Shown here one piece after another: positions 57,873-64,000 of a stretch of 64,000 nt of DNA. The stretch is from assembly GCA_030824555.1 (NCBI GenBank), contig JAVBXK010000028.1:43463-107462 (forward strand), read 5' to 3'. A program made the translations under genes and the position numbers. The first letter of the stretch is position 1. Every line of letters begins with the position of its first letter. The notes under the pieces were generated by a model. It saw only the letters and a program-made list of their open reading frames with translations, searched no databases and was not told where the DNA came from. Origin of the DNA: a bacterium. Lineage in GTDB: Bacteria > Pseudomonadota > Gammaproteobacteria > Burkholderiales > Burkholderiaceae_C.

Positions 57873-60800
57873 TCAGCGTCCCCAGCCGTATGCGTAGGCG
57901 GTCATGTAGGTGTAACAGACGCTCGCATCGTCAGCCAGTTCGAGAAAGCTGAATTGGCGACGCTGCCAGGGCGCGAAATCGTGTTCGCTCATTTCCTGGG
58001 TCAGGTCGTGCAGCACCATGCCCCGGTCGGCAAAAAAACGGTGGCGCGCAGGGCCTTCCATGACCACGCGCACATCACGGTGGCGCGTGTCGGCCTTGAT
58101 GTGGTCCATCAAGGCAAGCAGGGTGTCCCGCTGGCCTTCGAGCATTTGCATGAAAAAGCCGTCCCGGTACACCAGGCAGCCCGAAATGTCGTTCGAGCGA
58201 TTGAATGACTGGGCCAGCTTTTGCAGCGGGCCCAGGTCTTCGCCCGAGAGTGAATGCGTGGCCTGGCTGACGTAGATCAGGCAATACAGCGGGTAGGCCG
58301 CGCTGGGGGTGGCTGCTTGCAACTCGCGAGCAAACGTGTCGACAAACGTCGATGCCGTGAGTGGCCGATGGAAGTAATAGCCCTGGATCAGATCGCAACC
58401 ATAGGCACACAACTCGTGTCGCTGCGCGCCCGTTTCAACACCTTCTGCCACCAGCTTCATCCCCAGCGAGCGTCCCAGACCGATGACAGCCCGGATGATG
58501 TTGCGGCTTTCTTCACTCTTGTCGATACCGTCGACAAAGGCGCGGTCGATCTTCAGCACATTGACCGGCATGCGTGTCAACTGCGCCAGCGACGAATACC
58601 CGGTGCCGAAATCATCCACCGCCACGCGCAGGCCCAGGTCAGCCAGGCGACGCAGGATGCGCAGATTGGCTTCGACATCGGCCATCAGCGAGGTCTCGGT
58701 GATTTCCAGCAGCAGGCGCGTCGGGTCGGCCCCCGTCTCGCGCAAGGTGGCTGCAAAATCGTCCACCAGTGTCTCGTTGCTCAACTGTCGCACGGAGACA
58801 TTGACCGAGACATACGGTGCCTGCTCACCCCACCGGTTGCGCCAGTCGGCCTCGGCCAGACAAGCCTGGTGGAAGACCCAAGCCCCGATGGGCACGATGG
58901 CACCGGTGAGTTCGGCAATGGGTATGAACACCGCTGGCGAGACCTCACCCGTCGGCGGGTGCCAGCGCAGCAGCAATTCGGCTCCCACGATGCGGCCGCT
59001 CTCGGCGGCCACAATGGGCTGGAAGCGCGGCGACAGTTCGTTGCGCTCAATGGCCGTGCGCAGGCCGTTGGTGATGTGCAGCCGCTGACGGGCCACGTCT
59101 TGCAGGCTCTCGCTGAAAAACTGCCAACCGTCACGCCCTTTTTTCTTCACCGCATACATCGCCGCGTCGGCAAAACGAAGCAGATCATCGGCACCGTGGG
59201 TGGTGCCACTGCCGATGGCCACACCGATGCTGGCGGTGACAAACAGTGACAGGCCGTTGAAATGGACAGGCTTGCGCAAGGTGTCGTTGATCCGCTCGGC
59301 CAGCACCGACATCGACGTGGGCTGTTCCACCTGCTCGCACAAAATGACAAATTCGTCACCGGCCAGGCGCGCCACCGTGTCGCCGGGCCGCACCTGCTCG
59401 ATCAGGTGGGCCGCGACCGACTTCAGCAGCACGTCGCCGGTTTCGTGACCGTGGGTGTCGTTGATGAGCTTGAAACCATCGAGATCGACAAACAGCAGAG
59501 CCACGTTCAAACCGCTGCGGCGCGAACGCAGCAAGGCAGTGGCCAGCCGCTCACGGATCAGCGCCCGGTTGGGCAGGCCGGTGAGCGGGTCGTGTGTGGC
59601 ACGTCGCGTCAGTTCTTCCTCGGCCTTTTTGCGCTCGGTGATGTCGCGGATGGTGACGACCAGCAGCCAGTCTTTGCCTTGCCTGACCTTGGCGATGGAG
59701 CCCTCCATCGGGAAAAAACTGCCATCTTTGCGGTAACCCATCAACTCTTTGCGCTCGGACATCCGGCGCTCGGTTTCCTTGCCCTCGACAAAATCACGCA
59801 ACTGCTCGACATGCCGCTGGCGGAAATGGGGGGGCAGCAGCAGGTGTACCGACAGGCCGATCATTTCCTCCTCTTTGTAACCAAACACCTGGCTGGCACG
59901 TTGGTTGGATTCGGTGATGAGGCCTTCGGCATCGGTGGCCAGGATCGCCATGTCGGCGATGGAAAATATTTGGTGGGCGGTGCCGAGTTTGCGTCGCGCT
60001 GCGGACGCTTCTGCCGCCAACCGGGCCGTGACGGCGGGTGTCTGCGGGGATTCGTGCAGCAGCGCGACCTGTGCCTGGTCTCGGTAGCGTTCCGGTATCA
60101 ACGGCGCCATGCGACCAAAGCTTTCGATGACCGTGAAGGTGCCATCGGCCTTGCAGCGCGCAAGGTAGCCATTGATGTGCGCGTGGTGGGTGGCGCCGTC
60201 CATCTCAACGATGCCCTGTGCCCCGGTGACGCGCACTTTTTCCAGCGCATCGACCAGCGCCTCCACGTCGGTCGTTCCCGCTGCTTCCAGCGCGTTCGCG
60301 AAGGCATGCACACACAGGTAGGTGCCTTCCCCGAAGTTGGTCAGCACACCATTCCCGTGCGGCCAGATGCCGTTGATGCCGGGCTGGTCCCGCAGGCGCC
60401 GCAGGTAGCGGTGGTTTTCCGGGGTGTCGAGCGACATGAAATAGCTGTTGCTCGAATAAAAGCCCTCGCGAACATGAGGCGGCAACAGGCTGACCATCAT
60501 TTCGTCGTAATGCCCCATCACCACGGCCATGCGCTTTTTCAGCCCGAGCTCGGTGAAGCGGGTCAGCAAAGCGATCTGGTCTGTGCCAGCAAAATAAGGC
60601 ACGAACACGTCGGCACCCGAGCGAGCGACCTGGGCCAGCAGCTGGTCGATGGCGTCGCTGTCGCAACCGATGGGCAGGTATTCCTCGCCAACGATGTCAC
60701 CGTCAAGGCGCAGCAAGGCGCGCTTGGCAGCATCGATCGAGCCGCGTGGCCATTCGTAGTTGTTGCCAGCAAAAAACATTTTGAGGCCGTAGCGCTGCGC

Positions 60801-61199
60801 CATGTACGGCATCATTTTGTCGATCTGCTGGTTGGGCAGTGCGGCAAAACTGAAAAAGTAACGCCCGCTGATGCTGCCTTCGTAGAACGAGAAATTGAGC
60901 AAGGGAATCTGTTTCGGCTGTGCGACCTTGGTCGCCACGGCGATGCGCGAGTTGGACAGCAGGTTGCCGATGATGGCGATGCAGCCGTGATCGTCGACCA
61001 GGCGTTCGGCCGCAGGCACAGCGGTGTCGGGCAAGCTGCCGTCGTCCTCGATCACCAGTTCAAGCCGTCGGCCCAGCAGGCCGCCGCGTTCGTTGATTTC
61101 GTCGCAGGCAATCCGAGCTGCCCAGACAATTTCTCGGCCATAAATTTCAACGAGTCCTGTGAGGGGGGGCATCAAGCCAAGGCGAATTGAATCAGGCAT
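57873..61199 (-). CDS. Amide/urea-type binding fold, PAS, GGDEF, EAL and BLUF signalling protein
   Basis: An 1108-residue protein with no signal peptide or membrane helix, so probably cytoplasmic. Residues 1-365 are a type I branched-chain/amide-binding fold (IRLGLMPPLTGLVEIYGREIVWAARIACDEINERGGLLGRRLELVIEDDGS; related to UrtA and AmiC). A PAS domain (about 405-525) follows, ending TIRDITERKKAEEEL. The GGDEF domain (530-700) has the variant AGDEF at 613-617; the EAL domain (705-955) has ELL at 741-743 but keeps NVS, EITETS, DDFGTGYSS, KIDR and AEGVET. The tail (968-1070) is a BLUF domain: PLYCLIYVSQATHSLSGEDLG, NRSNDISGCLVYRDGFFMQMLEGQ, with Tyr976, Asn1000 and Gln1018 at the FAD-site positions. 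It may combine small-amide and blue-light input into cyclic-di-GMP turnover. Output direction is uncertain. Confidence 0.9.
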   Translation of the reverse strand: MPDSIRLGLMPPLTGLVEIYGREIVWAARIACDEINERGGLLGRRLELVIEDDGSLPDTAVPAAERLVDDHGCIAIIGNLLSNSRIAVATKVAQPKQIPLLNFSFYEGSISGRYFFSFAALPNQQIDKMMPYMAQRYGLKMFFAGNNYEWPRGSIDAAKRALLRLDGDIVGEEYLPIGCDSDAIDQLLAQVARSGADVFVPYFAGTDQIALLTRFTELGLKKRMAVVMGHYDEMMVSLLPPHVREGFYSSNSYFMSLDTPENHRYLRRLRDQPGINGIWPHGNGVLTNFGEGTYLCVHAFANALEAAGTTDVEALVDALEKVRVTGAQGIVEMDGATHHAHINGYLARCKADGTFTVIESFGRMAPLIPERYRDQAQVALLHESPQTPAVTARLAAEASAARRKLGTAHQIFSIADMAILATDAEGLITESNQRASQVFGYKEEEMIGLSVHLLLPPHFRQRHVEQLRDFVEGKETERRMSERKELMGYRKDGSFFPMEGSIAKVRQGKDWLLVVTIRDITERKKAEEELTRRATHDPLTGLPNRALIRERLATALLRSRRSGLNVALLFVDLDGFKLINDTHGHETGDVLLKSVAAHLIEQVRPGDTVARLAGDEFVILCEQVEQPTSMSVLAERINDTLRKPVHFNGLSLFVTASIGVAIGSGTTHGADDLLRFADAAMYAVKKKGRDGWQFFSESLQDVARQRLHITNGLRTAIERNELSPRFQPIVAAESGRIVGAELLLRWHPPTGEVSPAVFIPIAELTGAIVPIGAWVFHQACLAEADWRNRWGEQAPYVSVNVSVRQLSNETLVDDFAATLRETGADPTRLLLEITETSLMADVEANLRILRRLADLGLRVAVDDFGTGYSSLAQLTRMPVNVLKIDRAFVDGIDKSEESRNIIRAVIGLGRSLGMKLVAEGVETGAQRHELCAYGCDLIQGYYFHRPLTASTFVDTFARELQAATPSAAYPLYCLIYVSQATHSLSGEDLGPLQKLAQSFNRSNDISGCLVYRDGFFMQMLEGQRDTLLALMDHIKADTRHRDVRVVMEGPARHRFFADRGMVLHDLTQEMSEHDFAPWQRRQFSFLELADDASVCYTYMTAYAYGWGR

Positions 61200-61423
61200 G
61201 GTTTATGTGTCTAATTAATCTTGCCGCACAGGCAAGCCAACGATGTTCGTCCTGATGGGGTGCTGTGTCCCAGAAATCACGTGCGGATGACGCAGACAGT
61301 GGGAGCCGTGACACCTTGCGGCCAAGATTATCGTCACACGAGCACATCTGAAAACTGACAAGGGCTGCCAGATGCCGACTGGGCAGACCTCGGAAAAGCC
61401 CATTTTCTTGAGCTGACCCGACA

Positions 61424-63493
61424 TCACTTTTGGCGTGCCCGGTGGTGCTCGGCCCGTGGCCAGGCCCTGGCATCACGCACCAGTTGTGCGCAGTCGCTGT
61501 CCTGGCCGGGGCCGGCATCGATCAGGGGGATCAAGGCCAACAGCGGGTTGATGGCTCCCAATACCACGGCACCGAGCGCACGCGCGGCCACTTGAGCCTT
61601 GTCGATCTCGACCTTGGGTTGCGCAAAGCTGCCGCGCAGATAGATGGGGCTGCGCAAGGCCACCGGGCTGGTGTTTTTTGTTTTGGGGTTGAGTGTGATG
61701 TCCAGCCGCTCCTGCGCCAGGTCGATGCTGCCTGTGCCGATCAAGGTGGTGATCTGGGTGTCCAACACCAGTGCCTCGGTTTGCATCACGCCCTGTTTGA
61801 CATTGAAGTCGGCCACCGCGCAGCGCAACTTCACCCGCTTGTCCCCGGTCAGGTTCAGTGCCAGCATTTCCCACAGGTGCAAGCCCGCTTGTTCCATCAT
61901 CAGTTTGCTGACCTGACCGCCCGCCACCACCAGGCCCAGTTTGCCGTTGGCGCTGGCCAGCATCTGGCCCACCGAATGGCCACTGCCAGTCAGGTCGAAC
62001 TCGCCGTTGATCTGGCCAATGCTGCTTTGGTTCAACGCGAAGGCTGGTAACAACTGGGCCAGCAACAGCTTGCGGGCACGCACGCGGGCGCGGGCCTGAA
62101 TAGGCGGGTGACGCCCGTCGAGCGTGATGTGGGCACTCAGTTGCCCGCCAGCCAGGCCAAAGTTGAGCGGGTCCAGCGTCAACACCGAGTCGAGCAGGCG
62201 CAAATGGGCCTCCAGCTTGTCCAGCGGCAGGGTTTGGCTGCGGCGCAGTTTCACGGCGTTGAACTGAACGTCCGCATCCACCGAGTGCCAGCGTGTGGTG
62301 TTGAACGGCACATCGGGCAACACCCGCTGCGCTGGGTTGGGGCCCGCTGCCGCTCGGCGTTCAGGGCGCGCGCCGATCAGCGGCCCCAGGTCGTCCAGGT
62401 CGAGCAGGTTGGAGCGCAGGTTGGCGGTCAGTGCCGGGCGCTGGCCACCGGTGACCACCTGCACGAAACCGGCGATGTCGCTGGTGCCCATGCGCCCGGT
62501 GAAGTCCTGGTAACGCCAGGTGTTGCCGGTGCGCAGCAGGTGCCCTTGCGTCACATAACTGCGGGTGGCCGGGAAGGCGATGCCCAGCAGGGGGTAGAGC
62601 TGTTCCATGCTGGCGCCGCGCAGGGTCATGCGCATGTCCACAGCGCTCAGGTTGAGCAAACCCGTCACGTTGCCTTCAAGGTGCGCACCGGTCTGGCCAA
62701 TGCTGCCGTCCAGCGTGAGCGGGTAGGGCCGGGTGGTGTCACGCAGGGCCAGCACCGGCCCGCCCGTGCCCTGGGCTTTGAGTGCCAGGCCCTGGTAATG
62801 GCCCGCCACGTTGAAACGCAGGTTGCTTGCGGTTGCGATTGCGATTGCTGTTGCTGTTGCTGTTGCAGTTGCAGTTGCAGTTGCAGTTTCGGATGTGGAT
62901 GTGGATGCGCTTGCCGTTGTGGTTTTGCTGGTGCCGTTGCCGTTGCCGCTGCCCGTGGCCTCTGGCGGCGCGGTCGAGAGTTCGGCGCGCAGGTTGGTTT
63001 TCTGGGTGGCATCGTCATACCCCAGCGTGCCGTGCGCGAGCGCCACACGCCCGATCAGGATGCGCGCGTCTTCGTCCTGTTGAGCCAGGTCCAGCAACCA
63101 GCTTTTGCGGCCATCGGCAGCCTGCTCCAGAAAGACCCTGGCGCGGTCCAGCGCCACTTCGGGGAAGATGAGCTTGCGCCGCAGCAGCGCGGGCACATCC
63201 ACACTGACCGCCACGCCCTCGGCCGCCACCATTTGGGGCTCCTTGGCCCAGGCGGGGTTGGCAAACGTCACCTGGGCCGCATGCAGGCGCACGGCTGGCC
63301 AGCCCAGGTTCACCGACAGGTCGCCCTGTATGGCCAGCACGCGGCCGGTTTGCGTGATAGCCAGGCGTTCAAGTGGGCTGCGCAGCCAGTTCCAGCCCAA
63401 CAGCGCAATCAGCAGTGTGGCCAGCAGGAGGGGGCCGAACACGGCCACCCCCAACCACAGCAGCACGCGAGTCAGGCGTGAAGGCATGTGCAT
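61424..63493 (-). CDS. AsmA-family membrane-associated protein
   Basis: About 689 residues. An N-terminal anchor (RVLLWLGVAVFGPLLLATLLIALLGWNWLRSPLERLAITQTGR) precedes a long beta-rich AsmA region (DLSVNLGWPAVRLHAAQVTFANPAWAKEPQMVAAEGVAVSVDVPALLRRKLIFPEVALDRARVFLE... LTGSGHSVGQMLASANGKLGLVVAGGQVSKLMMEQAG... VLDTQITTLIGTGSIDLAQERLDITLNPKTKNTSPVALRSPIYLRGSFAQPKVEIDK). AsmA/YicH-like proteins bridge inner and outer membrane and aid lipid or outer-membrane-protein transport. A Thr/Ala-rich low-complexity run (TSKTTTASASTSTSETATATATATATATAIAIATA) is encoded by a hexanucleotide array. The ATG at 63493 follows the upstream stop directly (TGACATG). Confidence 0.88.
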   Translation of the reverse strand: MHMPSRLTRVLLWLGVAVFGPLLLATLLIALLGWNWLRSPLERLAITQTGRVLAIQGDLSVNLGWPAVRLHAAQVTFANPAWAKEPQMVAAEGVAVSVDVPALLRRKLIFPEVALDRARVFLEQAADGRKSWLLDLAQQDEDARILIGRVALAHGTLGYDDATQKTNLRAELSTAPPEATGSGNGNGTSKTTTASASTSTSETATATATATATATAIAIATASNLRFNVAGHYQGLALKAQGTGGPVLALRDTTRPYPLTLDGSIGQTGAHLEGNVTGLLNLSAVDMRMTLRGASMEQLYPLLGIAFPATRSYVTQGHLLRTGNTWRYQDFTGRMGTSDIAGFVQVVTGGQRPALTANLRSNLLDLDDLGPLIGARPERRAAAGPNPAQRVLPDVPFNTTRWHSVDADVQFNAVKLRRSQTLPLDKLEAHLRLLDSVLTLDPLNFGLAGGQLSAHITLDGRHPPIQARARVRARKLLLAQLLPAFALNQSSIGQINGEFDLTGSGHSVGQMLASANGKLGLVVAGGQVSKLMMEQAGLHLWEMLALNLTGDKRVKLRCAVADFNVKQGVMQTEALVLDTQITTLIGTGSIDLAQERLDITLNPKTKNTSPVALRSPIYLRGSFAQPKVEIDKAQVAARALGAVVLGAINPLLALIPLIDAGPGQDSDCAQLVRDARAWPRAEHHRARQK
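62831..62890 (-). repeat. Hexanucleotide array in the AsmA gene, ten units of NNTTGC type
   Basis: GGTTGC, GATTGC x2, TGTTGC x3, AGTTGC x3 and AGTTTC in tandem. On the coding strand it encodes alternating Ala-Thr/Ala-Ile dipeptides. Six-base units cannot shift frame, so copy-number change would only lengthen or shorten the linker. Confidence 0.9.
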
Positions 63494-63494
63494 G

Positions 63495-64000
63495 TCACTT
63501 GGGTCTGTCAATCAGAAACCGGGCGACTTGTGCCAACACCTGCTGCACCACCGTGTTGGCGGTGGCCACGCCGCCTTGCGGGGTGTCGCTGGCCGCCGCA
63601 GCTTCTGCGCTGAACTCTTTCCAGGCCAACACCTTGCGGGTTTTTTCTTCGGTCAGGTAGGCGCGCAGACGCAACTGCACCCGGCTGGGGCTGGCCTGAA
63701 AGTTGTGCTGCAGCTGCAGCAGCTCGGTGCTCAGCCGCAGGTCGCCCGCCGCCGTGCCCGACGCCAGCACCACCGCTGCAAATGCCCCGGTTTGCTGGGC
63801 CGCTGACACCAGCAGGGGCCCCAACATGCGCGCGGGCGGGGCCACCCACTCGTGGTGGGCAAAGTATTCAAGCTGGTGGGCCTGGCGCAGGTAAACGATG
63901 CGTTGGCTGTCAAAGCCCGACGCCGCCTGGGGTGGGCTGATGACCAGTGTCAGCTGTGATGCCGGTGCTGTGCCCGGCACCGGCATCACAGCTGACACTG
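63495..64000 (-). CDS. ABC-type transport auxiliary lipoprotein (PqiC/MlaX-like), 5' end missing
   Basis: The frame runs from its stop at 63495 off the right edge; the true N-terminus (signal peptide and lipobox) is not seen. The sequence SQLTLVISPPQAASGFDSQRIVYLRQAHQLEYFAHHEWVAPPARMLGPLLVSAAQQTGAFAAVVLASGTAAGDLRLSTELLQLQHNFQASPSRVQLRLRAYLTEEKTRKVLAWKEFSAEAAAASDTPQGGVATANTVVQQVLAQVARFLIDRPK matches the ABC_trans_aux family (PqiC/YmbA-type), which assists MCE lipid transporters. AsmA follows, also linked to envelope lipid transport. The codons upstream of APASQLTL fall in a perfect fold-back palindrome, so the first few residues in the track (MSAVMPVPGT) may be artefactual. Confidence 0.82.
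   Translation of the reverse strand, partial: VSAVMPVPGTAPASQLTLVISPPQAASGFDSQRIVYLRQAHQLEYFAHHEWVAPPARMLGPLLVSAAQQTGAFAAVVLASGTAAGDLRLSTELLQLQHNFQASPSRVQLRLRAYLTEEKTRKVLAWKEFSAEAAAASDTPQGGVATANTVVQQVLAQVARFLIDRPK
63945..64000. repeat. Perfect 24-bp inverted repeat with 8-base loop at the window end
   Basis: CAGTGTCAGCTGTGATGCCGGTGC, loop TGTGCCCG, then its exact reverse complement ending on the last base. An uninterrupted 24-base hairpin within a coding region and exactly at the sequence end is most simply explained by a fold-back at a contig end. Confidence 0.95.

Noticed and set aside
59262-61190. 642-aa plus-strand ORF opposite the BLUF/GGDEF/EAL gene
   Set aside because: Antisense shadow with no domain-like sequence; the minus strand has continuous recognisable domains.

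Overview
This 64 kb window is GC-rich, densely packed bacterial chromosome. Gene content, protein sequences and a repeat family whose copies end in AGCTATCAA point to the order Burkholderiales, family Comamonadaceae (Rhodoferax/Acidovorax/Hydrogenophaga-like). That assignment is an inference from family knowledge; no rRNA or tRNA gene is visible to confirm it.

Layout. (1) 1-22 kb is nitrogen acquisition mixed with cyclic-di-GMP signalling. A urea ABC importer is split into urtA and urtBCDE by about 3.7 kb holding a zeta-type toxin/antitoxin pair, a stand-alone EAL phosphodiesterase, a YcgR/PilZ-like protein and a small lipoprotein. After it come an orphan peptide-type binding protein, a CACHE-PAS-GGDEF cyclase, a PhnD-PAS-PAS-GGDEF-EAL protein, and an operon running binding protein, ATPase, permease, nucleoside deaminase, ureD. 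(2) 22-31 kb holds maeB, a class A penicillin-binding protein, and a short KdpD/KdpE-like pair next to the potassium transporter kup. (3) 32-40.5 kb is a copper/periplasmic-metal island: CusRS-like pair, TolC-family protein, Tat-exported multicopper oxidase, cupredoxin, CusF-like protein, HigA-like antitoxin, Met/His-rich exported protein and DUF411 protein. (4) 40.5-46.5 kb holds a tiny membrane protein, a hybrid histidine kinase and response regulator, an NCS2 nucleobase permease, and a CDF transporter with a divergent MerR regulator. (5) 46.5-57.8 kb is mostly housekeeping: purT, MATE and LysE exporters, DTW protein, TRAP binding protein, argP/argO, PaiB-like, VOC, DUF2789, fumC, a collagen-like lipoprotein and a ferritin-like protein. 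(6) 57.9-64 kb holds a five-part signalling protein (branched-chain/amide-type binding fold, PAS, GGDEF, EAL, BLUF), an AsmA protein and a partial ABC auxiliary lipoprotein.

How it fits together. A shared TACGCC-N4-GGCGTA dyad precedes both urtA and urtB, so the split urea transporter may still be one regulon. A TGTATACA-type palindrome precedes both the nucleobase-type ABC operon that ends in ureD and the NCS2 permease, suggesting coordinated use of nucleobases and urea as nitrogen sources. Five proteins make, break or bind cyclic-di-GMP, and two of them carry solute-binding folds. The 1108-residue protein at 57873-61199 appears to combine an amide/urea-type ligand sensor with a C-terminal blue-light BLUF sensor around a cyclase/phosphodiesterase core, and is the strongest candidate for an undescribed system.

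Genome-dynamics traces include seven degenerate copies of a palindromic repeat (one inside the UrtB signal-peptide codons), decayed fragments of the antitoxin, DUF411 and HigB genes, low-complexity Ala/Thr-rich insertions in four unrelated proteins, and a perfect 24-bp fold-back palindrome at the last base of the window that may be an assembly artefact.
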